Positions 1 through 5,950 are shown, counted from the stretch's first letter. The stretch: DNA of 6,633 nt from BOG-908 sp964247675 (GCA_964247675.1 CAXTVW010000177.1:1-6633); one strand, 5' to 3'. The notes: a model not told the origin generated them from the sequence alone. Program-made: numbers and translations.

Positions 1-41
1 TGCCCCCGCAACCCACCAACCCGCGCCGCCGTTCGTGCGGC

Positions 42-48
42 AAAGGAG
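42..48 (+). promoter_or_regulatory. Ribosome binding site fixing the start at 56
   Basis: AAAGGAG is a near-perfect Shine-Dalgarno match, 7 bases before the ATG at 56. It rules against the longer reading from GTG 35, which would place this purine-rich stretch inside the coding region. Confidence 0.75.
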
Positions 49-55
49 ACCATCC

Positions 56-454
56 ATGGTAGAAACGATCCGCCTCGCGCCGCACGACCCGGTGCCCGAT
101 TACGGCAACCACGTGCTGGTCCTGCGGCGCATGGGCGAGGACGATCCCGGCGCGGTCGTCACCGAAATCGTCTTCTACGGCGCGGACAGCGGGACGCTGC
201 CGGCCATCACCAAGGACGGCCACGCGATGAGCCTGGACCAGGCGGTGCAGGCGGCGGAAGGCGAGGCGGACCGGCGCAAGCTCAGCCGTGTCTATGTGGT
301 CGACCGGACGGCGGGAAAGCTGGAGCAGGAGGCGCTGCAAGACCACGGCGAGCGGAACTTCACCGCGGACGCGCTGGACGACACGGACCAGGAAGACGGC
401 GAGCAGGGCAACGACATACGCGACCGGCCGCATGACGCGGGGTTCCTGCGTTAG
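56..454 (+). CDS. Small hypothetical protein with acidic C-terminal tail
   Basis: This 132-residue soluble protein belongs to no family I recognise. The ATG at 56 is preferred over an in-frame GTG at 35 because a strong AAAGGAG ribosome binding site (42-48) lies 7 bases upstream of it; the GTG itself lies upstream of that site. The N-terminal half looks like a compact alpha/beta fold, with hydrophobic strands around residues 20-26 (NHVLVLRR) and 41-48 (VTEIVFYG). A helix with many Ala, Glu and Gln residues follows at about 62-77, then a strand around 80-86 (SRVYVVDR). The last 35 or so residues are rich in Asp and Glu and probably disordered. There is no signal peptide or membrane segment. 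It stands alone, convergent with the small gene at 553-756, and nothing nearby indicates its role. It is probably a lineage-restricted conserved protein, and its function is unknown. Confidence 0.8.
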   Translation: MVETIRLAPHDPVPDYGNHVLVLRRMGEDDPGAVVTEIVFYGADSGTLPAITKDGHAMSLDQAVQAAEGEADRRKLSRVYVVDRTAGKLEQEALQDHGERNFTADALDDTDQEDGEQGNDIRDRPHDAGFLR

Positions 455-531
455 CGGCCCGCGACGTCCAGGGGTCTCGTTGCCCTCCGGAGAGACCGCA
501 AGCCTGACACCTGATCCAGAACAGAGCCCGG

Positions 532-562
532 CGTCAGGCGCCCTGATAGGGCCTACCTGACG
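532..562. terminator. Candidate hairpin terminator between convergent genes
   Basis: A two-tier hairpin. The outer arms CGTCAGG (532-538) and CCTGACG (556-562) pair perfectly over 7 bp. Inside, GCCC (540-543) pairs with GGGC (549-552) around a 5-base loop. The 3' outer arm lies in the last codons of the minus-strand ORF, and that ORF's TAG stop (553-555) sits in the internal bulge. No T tract follows on either strand, so this is not a canonical intrinsic terminator; it may be a transcript-end or RNA-stabilising structure serving both convergent genes. A weaker inverted repeat, GGTCTC/GAGACC (473-478/492-497), precedes it. Confidence 0.4.
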
Positions 563-756
563 TTCGGCCGGCTCTTGTCGAGGATGAACTCGCCGGCCTG
601 CGCGTCGGCAGGGGGCCGGCTGTCGGTCACCACGCTCAGCGCTGGCCGTCCACGCAGCTCGTTATACATGCGGACGAACTCGTCCAGGCGGCGCGCTTCG
701 GCGAGTGCTGCGTCGCGGCGGGAGAGGGCTTCGCGTAGTACGGGTTCTTCTTCCAT
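553..756 (-). CDS. Small charged helical hypothetical protein
   Basis: This 67-residue protein runs on the minus strand from ATG 756 to TAG 553. Residues 1-35 are rich in Glu, Arg, Ala and Leu with a heptad-like spacing (for example RRDAALAEARRLDEFVRMYN), so a single amphipathic or coiled-coil helix is likely. A Pro/Asp-containing tail of about 30 residues follows. There is no signal peptide, membrane segment or recognisable domain. I chose the minus strand because the overlapping plus-strand frame (575-802) is a Ser/Arg-rich shadow without a family look, whereas this frame has balanced protein-like composition. No clear ribosome binding site precedes the ATG, which weakens the call. It is divergent from pgsA across a 138-bp gap. 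The function is unknown. Confidence 0.55.
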   Translation of the reverse strand: MEEEPVLREALSRRDAALAEARRLDEFVRMYNELRGRPALSVVTDSRPPADAQAGEFILDKSRPNVR

Positions 757-791
757 GCCCGGACCATGTCACGAACGATGCTATTTCGCAA

Positions 792-806
792 GCAACTTGT
801 AGTTGC
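792..806. promoter_or_regulatory. Perfect inverted repeat, candidate operator
   Basis: GCAACT-TGT-AGTTGC is a perfect 6-bp inverted repeat with a 3-base spacer. It is loosely extended by flanking GCAA (788-791) and TTGC (a one-base offset on the right). It lies in the divergent gap, 36 bp upstream of the minus-strand small gene and about 90 bp upstream of pgsA. Its size and symmetry suit a dimeric helix-turn-helix repressor such as a MarR-type protein, but no regulator gene is in the window. I could not identify convincing -35/-10 boxes on either strand, so which gene it controls is open. Confidence 0.35.
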
Positions 807-894
807 ATTGCTACCGGTGTTGTTTTTCGGGGATTCTCGTCCGCGGCAGATAGCGGCTGACCCGGGCAGCGCTTCAGGCTATCGTGGGGGCCGC

Positions 895-1506
895 ATGATG
901 CCGAACCTGCCGAACCTCCTCACCCTTTCGCGCATTGCCGCCATACCGGTGCTGGTGGCGCTGGTGGCGCTGCGCACGCCGGGCGGCAATGTGGCCGCCA
1001 TGCTGGTGTTCGGCGCCGCCGGCATCACCGATTTCCTGGACGGCCGCATCGCCCGCAACCGCAAGATGCTGTCCGACCTGGGCCGCATGCTGGACCCGAT
1101 CGCCGACAAGCTGCTGGTGGGCGCCACCCTGATGGTGCTGGCCGGGCACGGCCGCCTGCCCTATCACGGGCTGGCCCCAGCAATCGTCATCCTGTGCCGG
1201 GAGATCCTGGTCAGCGGCTTGCGCGAGTACCTCGCCGGCCTGGCGGTCGGGTTGCCGGTCACCCGGCTGGCGAAGTGGAAGACCGGCCTGCAGATGGCCG
1301 CCCTGGGCACCCTGCTGGCCGGCGACGACGGAGCGGCCGTGCTGCATCTCGGCTTCCTGCCTGTGGGGCTGATCGGCACCGCCATGCTGTGGGCCGCGGC
1401 ATTGCTGACGCTGATCACCGGGTGGGACTACCTGCGCGCCGGGCTGGACCATGTGCGCCCCAAGCTGCAGCCGACCCCCGGCTCCTCGCCGGCGGTTCCG
1501 CACTGA
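895..1506 (+). CDS. pgsA: CDP-diacylglycerol--glycerol-3-phosphate 3-phosphatidyltransferase
   Basis: PgsA joins CDP-diacylglycerol and glycerol-3-phosphate to give phosphatidylglycerophosphate and CMP, the committed step to phosphatidylglycerol and cardiolipin in the inner membrane. The CDP-alcohol phosphotransferase signature is complete: D46, D49-G50, A53-R54, then after 8 residues G63, D67 and D71. The four aspartates bind the metal and CDP. The N terminus MMPNLPNLLTLSR matches the family's usual start. Hydrophobic helices lie at about residues 13-26, 33-45, 72-80, 90-104, 132-142 and 152-173, as expected for a multi-pass enzyme. The length of 203 residues is normal. Two adjacent ATGs (895, 898) are possible, with GGGGG at 886-890 placing the better spacing on 898. 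A longer frame from 766 adds a non-family N terminus and is rejected. mobB overlaps its stop codon. Confidence 0.95.
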   Translation: MMPNLPNLLTLSRIAAIPVLVALVALRTPGGNVAAMLVFGAAGITDFLDGRIARNRKMLSDLGRMLDPIADKLLVGATLMVLAGHGRLPYHGLAPAIVILCREILVSGLREYLAGLAVGLPVTRLAKWKTGLQMAALGTLLAGDDGAAVLHLGFLPVGLIGTAMLWAAALLTLITGWDYLRAGLDHVRPKLQPTPGSSPAVPH

Positions 1507-2003
1507 AGCTGCTCGGCCTGGTGGGGTGGTCCGGCAGCGGCAAGACCACGCTGCTGGTGGCCGTGCTGCCGCTGCTGCGCGCCGCCGGGCTGCGCGTCTC
1601 CACCATCAAGCACGCCCATCACGGGATGGAGCTGGACCGGCCGGGCAAGGACAGCTTCCGCCACCGCGAGGCGGGCGCCGAGGAGGTGCTGGTGGTGGGC
1701 GGCCAGCGCTGGGCGCTGCTGCGCGAGGCGCCCGAGACGCCGGACCCGGTGCTGCTCGCCGGCCGCCTGGCACCCGTCGATCTGGTCCTCGTCGAAGGGT
1801 TCAAATCCTCCGGCCTGCCGCAGATCGAGGTGCACCGGGCAAACCTCGGCAAACCGCCGCTATGGCCTGACGCGCCCGCTATCCTGGCGGTGGCCGCCGA
1901 CGCGCCGCTTGCGGGTGTGCCCGCCTGGCTGCCATTGAACGAACCTGTGTTCGTGGCGCGCTGGATCACGGATTTCGTGAGGCGGCCGGTCACGGCGGCT
2001 TGA
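1503..2003 (+). CDS. mobB: Molybdopterin-guanine dinucleotide biosynthesis protein MobB
   Basis: MobB is a P-loop GTP-binding adaptor that assists MobA, which attaches GMP to molybdopterin to make the bis-MGD cofactor of DMSO-reductase-family enzymes. If translation starts at CTG 1503 the protein has 166 residues, normal for a stand-alone MobB. Walker A is G8-WSGSG-K14-T15. The family block IKHAHHGMELDRPGKDSFRH spans about 35-54, and the Walker B-like strand DLVLVEG spans 93-99, followed by the family-typical FKSSGLPQIEVHR. No ATG precedes the P-loop in this frame. CTG 1503 overlaps the pgsA TGA (bases CTGA) and keeps the first beta strand KLLGLVG; GGCGG (1491-1495) lies 7 bases upstream. GTG 1521 would cut into that strand, and a GTG at 1194 would add about 100 pgsA-overlapping residues. 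Translation is probably coupled to pgsA. The family call is sure; the start codon is not. Confidence 0.92.
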   Translation: MKLLGLVGWSGSGKTTLLVAVLPLLRAAGLRVSTIKHAHHGMELDRPGKDSFRHREAGAEEVLVVGGQRWALLREAPETPDPVLLAGRLAPVDLVLVEGFKSSGLPQIEVHRANLGKPPLWPDAPAILAVAADAPLAGVPAWLPLNEPVFVARWITDFVRRPVTAA

Positions 2004-2056
2004 GAAGCAGCGTGCCTGCAGGCATGTTGCGCCCACTTGCTGGAAAGTACTGCTTG

Positions 2057-2671
2057 ATGACGGATATCGTTCGACCCCTTTGGCGCGGTGCCAGGCCGGC
2101 GGCCACCCTGCTGGCTGCCGGCCTGTTGTCAGGCTGCGCGGGATCCGGCGTGTATTCCTACTGGGGCGACACGTTCCACCTGCCGTTCCACGACAACCCC
2201 AACATCACGCCGGCGCCATCCAACGGCTACGCCAACGAGACCTACGCCAAGGTGCGCGGCGGGACGAACGACGAGCCGAAGCCGATGCTGTACGAAGCCG
2301 GCGACGTGTGGCCGGCCCCGCCGAAGGCGCCGCCGACGCTGAAGGATTTGCAAAACCAGCAGGCGAAGGAGATCTCCAACGGCGGCACAGGCGGCCCGAA
2401 CTACACGCCGCTGCAGGCGCTGCCACAACTGCCCGGCTACGAAGTGCCGGAGCAGCAGACCCACGCGCAGCCGCCCACCGCCACGTTCCCCAGCGGCGTC
2501 GTCAATCTGCCGGGCGGGCGGACCGGCGTGCTCACCGGCGGCGGCGGCGAGGTCAAATCGCTGAACGGGCCTACGGGGAACGGCAGCATCGTGGTGCCGA
2601 ACGGCAACGGGACCAGCACGGTCATCGGGCCGAACGGGACAGTCAGCACGATCCCTACGCCAGGAAAGTAG
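2057..2671 (+). CDS. Putative lipoprotein, function unknown
   Basis: This 204-residue secreted protein carries a lipoprotein signal peptide: a basic n-region (R6, R10, R13), hydrophobic core ATLLAAGLL, and lipobox LLSG-C27. C27 should be lipid-modified after cleavage by signal peptidase II, and the next residues (A, G, S) give no Asp+2 inner-membrane retention signal, so the outer membrane is likely. After an aromatic segment (YSYWGDTFHLPFHDNP, about 32-47) the chain is low-complexity and rich in Pro, Gly, Asn and Thr. The last 50 residues contain repeated turns such as GPTGNGS, VPNGNGT and GPNGT. No enzymatic motif is visible. ATG 2057 is chosen over an upstream frame start at 2000 because it gives a normal signal peptide and has GGAAAG (2042-2047) 9 bases upstream. 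It lies 53 bp after mobB, perhaps on the same transcript, though no functional link is evident. I cannot name the family. Confidence 0.8.
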   Translation: MTDIVRPLWRGARPAATLLAAGLLSGCAGSGVYSYWGDTFHLPFHDNPNITPAPSNGYANETYAKVRGGTNDEPKPMLYEAGDVWPAPPKAPPTLKDLQNQQAKEISNGGTGGPNYTPLQALPQLPGYEVPEQQTHAQPPTATFPSGVVNLPGGRTGVLTGGGGEVKSLNGPTGNGSIVVPNGNGTSTVIGPNGTVSTIPTPGK

Positions 2672-2685
2672 GCAAACAGGATCAT

Positions 2686-2704
2686 CGACGCCGGCGCCGC
2701 GTCG
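2686..2704. terminator. GC-rich hairpin after the lipoprotein gene
   Basis: CGACGC (2686-2691) pairs with GCGTCG (2699-2704) around a 7-base loop, 14 bases after the lipoprotein stop codon. No T tract follows, so it could be part of a transcript end or chance pairing in GC-rich DNA. The repeat hairpin at 2755-2776 is the other termination candidate at this convergent junction. Confidence 0.25.
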
Positions 2705-2728
2705 TCGAGACGCAAGCCGCAGCGATCC

Positions 2729-2780
2729 GCGACAGCCCGGGTAAAAGCTTTTTGCTTCTTTTTCTCGAAAAAGAAGGCCT
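2729..2780 (+). repeat. Hairpin repeat, copy A (single)
   Basis: This copy begins GCGACAGC (2729-2736), continues through AAAAGCTTTTTG (2743-2754), and holds a 22-nt stem-loop at 2755-2776 (CTTCTTTTT, loop CTCG, AAAAAGAAG; 9 perfect base pairs), followed by GGCCT. The same order of blocks recurs at 6029-6083 in the same orientation and at 5951-6009 inverted, with one 1-base indel before the stem-loop. It lies between the convergent lipoprotein and DUF2237 genes, where it could act as a terminator on both strands, although the T-rich part is within the stem rather than after it. Its AT-rich stem stands out against very GC-rich surroundings. Confidence 0.8.
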
Positions 2781-2787
2781 GTCTTAC

Positions 2788-3174
2788 TCAGGCATGCGCC
2801 GTCAAATCCGCCAGATCACAATGCAGCAAAGCCGCCATATTGGTCGCCTTCAGCACCACCCGCGGCGCACAACCCGCCACCAGCGCCTCCTGCCAGCGCG
2901 GCGCGCATAGGCACCACTGGTCGCCGGGCCGCAGGCCGGGGAAGCCGTATTCCGGCCGCGGCGTGGACAGGTCATTACCGCGCTGCCGGCTGTGCGCCAG
3001 GAACTCGGCCGTCATCACCGCGCAGACCGTGTGGCTGCCCACGTCACCTGGCCCGGTGTCGCAGCAACCGGTGCGCGTGAAGCCGGTCATCGGATCGGTC
3101 GAACAGGATTCGAGCTTGCCGCCGAGCACGTTCAGCTTCGGGCCGGGAATATCGCCTGTTGTGTCGAGCGGCAT
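2788..3174 (-). CDS. DUF2237 family protein
   Basis: This 128-residue protein is a clear full-length member of the DUF2237 family by motif recall; the biochemical role of that family is not established. Diagnostic blocks in order are LNVLGGKLESCSTDPMTGF (about 14-32), GCCDTGPGDVGSHTVCAVMT (36-55), a block with RGNDLSTPRPEYGFPGL (65-81), PGDQWCLCAPRWQEAL (83-98) and a closing APRVVLKAT segment. It has eight cysteines (24, 37, 38, 51, 88, 90, 102, 119), including GCC and CLC pairs, suggesting metal binding or redox chemistry, which is inference. There is no signal peptide or membrane segment. ATG 3174 has AAAGG (3183-3187) 8 bases upstream, overlapping the stop codon of the upstream HIG1 gene, so the two are very likely one operon with coupled translation. 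Confidence 0.92.
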   Translation of the reverse strand: MPLDTTGDIPGPKLNVLGGKLESCSTDPMTGFTRTGCCDTGPGDVGSHTVCAVMTAEFLAHSRQRGNDLSTPRPEYGFPGLRPGDQWCLCAPRWQEALVAGCAPRVVLKATNMAALLHCDLADLTAHA

Positions 3175-3182
3175 TGCGGGCG

Positions 3183-3187
3183 CCTTT
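3183..3187 (-). promoter_or_regulatory. Ribosome binding site of the DUF2237 gene
   Basis: Read on the minus strand, this is AAAGG, 8 bases before ATG 3174. Its first A (3187) is the last base of the HIG1-domain gene's TGA stop (3189-3187). A ribosome terminating on the first gene therefore sits on the initiation site of the second. Confidence 0.6.
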
Positions 3188-3378
3188 CAGCTATGCCGAA
3201 GCAGCAGTATCAGGACCATGAGCCCGAGCGCCAAACCTTGCAGCAGAACACGCGCGCGCATCAGCGCGTTGGACCGCCGCGGATCGCCGCCGCGGACGAC
3301 GCCCACCATGCCCAGACCGAGTACGACCACCACGCCGAGCATGGTCACCAGCAGGAGGATCATCAGTATTGACGTCAT
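3187..3378 (-). CDS. HIG1-domain twin-transmembrane protein
   Basis: This 63-residue inner-membrane protein has two hydrophobic helices: about residues 4-28 (rich in Leu, Val, Met) and 42-61. A polar hairpin GGDPRRSNALMR joins them. The stretch N-ALM-R-A-R-VLL-Q carries the RxRxxxQ core of the HIG1 (hypoxia-induced protein) domain. Eukaryotic members (Rcf1, HIGD) bind and tune cytochrome c oxidase; bacterial members are small like this one and are presumed to act near respiratory complexes, which is inference here since no oxidase gene is in the window. ATG 3378 is used; an in-frame ATG at 3363 would trim five residues and keep the first helix. Neither has a strong ribosome binding site. The DUF2237 gene follows after 12 bp. 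The divergent channel gene starts 29 bp away at ATG 3408. Confidence 0.85.
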   Translation of the reverse strand: MTSILMILLLVTMLGVVVVLGLGMVGVVRGGDPRRSNALMRARVLLQGLALGLMVLILLLRHS

Positions 3379-3407
3379 CGCCCGGACATAAGGCCTCGCT
3401 CCGGCTT

Positions 3408-5948
3408 ATGCACCCCCGCGCCTGGTTTCTGCTGGCGGCGCTGCTGCTGGCCGGGCTGCCGCCCGCCCGGGCGCAGGCGCCGGCGCTCGCCCTGCCGCAT
3501 GTAGCCCCTGCTGCCCCCGCCGCGGCGGCCGCCGCCAAGCCGCCGGCCGCGCCCGCGCTGACGCCGGCGGAGACGAAGCAGATGATCGACCTGCTGAACG
3601 ATCCGCAGAAGCGCGCGGCGTTCACCGCCACGCTGGAGACGCTGCAGAAAGCCGTCACCGTGGTGAACCCGCCGAAGCCGGCAACGCCGGTGCCGCTGGC
3701 GCCGGACAGCGTTGGCGCGCAACTGCTCAAGGACGGCACGGCCTGGATGGCCGGCCTGTCCGGCCAGTTCGTCAGCTTCGGCCGCGTCCTGGGCAACCTG
3801 CCGAGCGTGTGGGCCTTCACGCTGCGCACGGCGGAGAACCCCGTTCTGCGGGCGCGCGCCATAGACGCGGCCTGGCGGCTCGCGCTGGTTCTGGCGGTGG
3901 CCGGCTTCGGCGAGTGGGCGTTGTGGCGCCTGCTGCGCCGCGCGGTGACGGGAATCGCGGCACTGGCACCTGGCGCGCAGGCGGCAGGCGAGGCGGCGGG
4001 CGGCCTGGCGAAGCCGGCGGCAAACGCGGCGGAGGCCAGGGTGGACGCGGCCGTGCAGGCGGCCGACGCACCCGGCGAGGCGGCGCCCGCGCCGCCGCCG
4101 ACCAGGGAGGAGCTGGACAGCACGTCGCTGGAAGGCGTGGCGCCGGAGGACCGCGAAGCCGTGACGGTGGAGCATGTGCTGCGCCGGCGCCGCTTCGCCC
4201 GCACGCTGGCCATGCTGCGGCGCCTGCCCTTCGTGCTGCTGTGCTTCGTGCTGGACCTGCTGCCGCTCGGCGTCTTCATCGGTGTGGGCTATGCCGGCAC
4301 GCTGTTCGCCACGCCGCAGGTCTCCGCGGTGTTGCAGGCCGCCATCGGCGCCTACGTGATCTGCCGCCTGGCCACCTCGCTGACGCGCATGTTCTTCTCG
4401 CCCGGCATGCCGAACCTCCGCCTGGTGCATGTCAGCGACGAGGGTGCGGCCTACGCGGTGGTGTGGGTGCGGCGCATCTTCGCCATCGCCGCGTTCGGCT
4501 ACGGCGCCTCGCAGATCGGGGCGCTGTTCGGCCTGCCCATCCCGGCCAACGACGCGTTCCTCAAGGCGGTGTTCCTGATCGTGCATCTCTGCGTGATCGT
4601 GATGATCCTGCAATGCCGGGAGTCCGTGGCGGCGCGCATACGCTCGCACCGGCCGAACCCTGGCGTGGGCGGACGGGTGCGCAACCGGCTCGCCTCGATC
4701 TGGCACCTGGCCGCGATCTTCTACATCGCCGCGCTTTGGCTGGTGTGGGCGGCCGAGGTGCGCAACGGCTACGTGCGGATCTGGCACGTCTTCCTGACCA
4801 CGATCGGCGTGCTGGTGATCGCGCGCCTGCTCAGCATCGTGGCGCTCGGCGCGCTGGACCGGGCGATGCGCGTATCGCCTGACGCCCGCGCGCGCTTCCC
4901 CGGCCTGGAGAAGCGCGCGGACCGCTACTATCCGCTGCTGCGCCGGTCGGCCTCCTTCGTGCTGGTGCTGTTCACCGGGCTGGCGCTGCTGCAGGCCTGG
5001 GGTATCGACACGCTGGACTGGTTCCACCACAGCGCGCTAGGCGGCAAGCTGGCTTCCGCCACGCTGACCATCGTGGTGGAAGCCGCCCTGGCGCTCGCTG
5101 TGTGGGAAGCGGTGAATGCCGGGATGGACAGCCACGTGGCGCGGCTGCAGCAGCAGGCGCAACTGGCCCGCTCCGCCAGGCTGCGCACGCTGCTGCCGAT
5201 CCTGCGCACGCTGCTGCTGGTGGTGCTGATCGCCACCTTCGGGCTGACCGCCCTGTCCGAAATCGGCGTGAACATCGCGCCACTGCTGGCCGGCGCCGGC
5301 ATACTGGGCGTGGCCATCGGCTTCGGCAGCCAGAAACTGGTGCAGGATTTCATCACCGGCATCTTCCTGCTGGTGGAGAACGCCATGCAGGTGGGCGACT
5401 GGGTGACGGTGGCCGGCCTGTCCGGCTCTGTGGAAAACCTCTCCATACGCACCATGCGGCTGCGCGCCGGCGACGGCAGCGTGCACATCATCCCGTTCAG
5501 CTCGGTCTCCACGGTCACGAACGTCAACCGCGGCATCGGCAACGCGGCGATCAGCGTGGCGGTGCCGATCGAGGAGGACAGCGACCGCGTCAGCGAGGTG
5601 CTCTCCGGCATCGCGCGCGAGATGCGCGGCGAGGCCCGCTTCACGGAGATGATGCTCAGCGACTTCCAGCTCTGGGGCGTGGACCGCGTCGATTCCGGCG
5701 TGGTGACGATCGTGGGGCAGATCGTGTGCACGGATGCGGGGCGCTGGGCCGTGCAGCGCGAGTTCAACCGCCGGCTGACGATACGCTTCAAGGAGCAGGG
5801 CTTGCGTATCGCCACGCCGGTGACGACGGTGTTCAACCACATCGCGCATGAGGCGGTGCCGGTGGAATCGCGGCAGGACGCGGCGGCCGCGCCTTCGGGG
5901 CAACTGGCGGTTTCACCTCCACCGTCGGCTTTGGGGAACACAAGCTAG
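3408..5948 (+). CDS. MscS-family mechanosensitive ion channel (long YbiO/MscM-like type)
   Basis: This inner-membrane channel opens under membrane tension and releases solutes during hypo-osmotic shock. Its 846 residues are far longer than E. coli MscS (286), so it belongs with the long multi-helix types. Order: signal peptide 1-22 (cleavage ARA|QA), Ala/Pro-rich then helical periplasmic region to about 150, one membrane helix near 155-176, an Ala/Gly/Pro-rich loop (183-235), then about nine hydrophobic helices (273-297, 305-329, 357-377, 387-403, 431-450, 461-482, 514-532, 550-569, 595-616). The pore helix spans about 623-660 with the Gly/Ala packing motif AGAGILGVAIGFGSQ, followed by the MscS beta domain (VGDWVTVAGLSGSVENL, IIPFSSV) and the alpha/beta cage ending near 825. 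The poorly conserved tail is probably disordered. ATG 3408 gives a classic signal peptide but lacks a good ribosome binding site. In-frame TTG 3369, with AGGAGG (3353-3358) 10 bases upstream, would add 13 residues. Confidence 0.93.
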   Translation: MHPRAWFLLAALLLAGLPPARAQAPALALPHVAPAAPAAAAAAKPPAAPALTPAETKQMIDLLNDPQKRAAFTATLETLQKAVTVVNPPKPATPVPLAPDSVGAQLLKDGTAWMAGLSGQFVSFGRVLGNLPSVWAFTLRTAENPVLRARAIDAAWRLALVLAVAGFGEWALWRLLRRAVTGIAALAPGAQAAGEAAGGLAKPAANAAEARVDAAVQAADAPGEAAPAPPPTREELDSTSLEGVAPEDREAVTVEHVLRRRRFARTLAMLRRLPFVLLCFVLDLLPLGVFIGVGYAGTLFATPQVSAVLQAAIGAYVICRLATSLTRMFFSPGMPNLRLVHVSDEGAAYAVVWVRRIFAIAAFGYGASQIGALFGLPIPANDAFLKAVFLIVHLCVIVMILQCRESVAARIRSHRPNPGVGGRVRNRLASIWHLAAIFYIAALWLVWAAEVRNGYVRIWHVFLTTIGVLVIARLLSIVALGALDRAMRVSPDARARFPGLEKRADRYYPLLRRSASFVLVLFTGLALLQAWGIDTLDWFHHSALGGKLASATLTIVVEAALALAVWEAVNAGMDSHVARLQQQAQLARSARLRTLLPILRTLLLVVLIATFGLTALSEIGVNIAPLLAGAGILGVAIGFGSQKLVQDFITGIFLLVENAMQVGDWVTVAGLSGSVENLSIRTMRLRAGDGSVHIIPFSSVSTVTNVNRGIGNAAISVAVPIEEDSDRVSEVLSGIAREMRGEARFTEMMLSDFQLWGVDRVDSGVVTIVGQIVCTDAGRWAVQREFNRRLTIRFKEQGLRIATPVTTVFNHIAHEAVPVESRQDAAAAPSGQLAVSPPPSALGNTS

Positions 5949-5950
5949 AG

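Noticed and set aside
781..840. Possible sigma-70 promoter boxes in the divergent gap (TTGCAT/TTGTAG on plus; TAGCAT on minus)
   Set aside because: No pair had both acceptable boxes and a 16-18 bp spacer, so I do not report a promoter.
766..894. N-terminal extension of PgsA from an ATG at 766
   Set aside because: It would add 43 residues not typical of the family and run across the inverted repeat at 792-806. The family start MPNLPNLLTLSR begins at 895/898 with a G-rich ribosome binding site just upstream.
1194..1502. Upstream extension of the MobB frame from GTG 1194
   Set aside because: It overlaps pgsA out of frame for about 310 bases, gives Arg/Pro/Gly-rich shadow sequence, and MobB proteins begin a few residues before the P-loop.
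2080..2910. 276-residue plus-strand frame overlapping the lipoprotein and DUF2237 genes
   Set aside because: It is Arg-rich shadow sequence crossing two better-supported genes and the hairpin repeat, with no recognisable domain.
2840..3391. Plus-strand frame of 183 residues antisense to the HIG1/DUF2237 operon
   Set aside because: It has Ser/Thr/Arg-rich composition without motifs, opposite two recognisable families.
3375..5030. Long minus-strand open frame (551 residues) antisense to the channel gene, plus others at 3191-4279 and 4928-5941
   Set aside because: They are His/Arg/Gln-rich or Ser/Arg-rich shadows created by the GC-rich codon pattern of the MscS-type gene, with no family-like motifs, and they lie opposite a gene with a clear identity.
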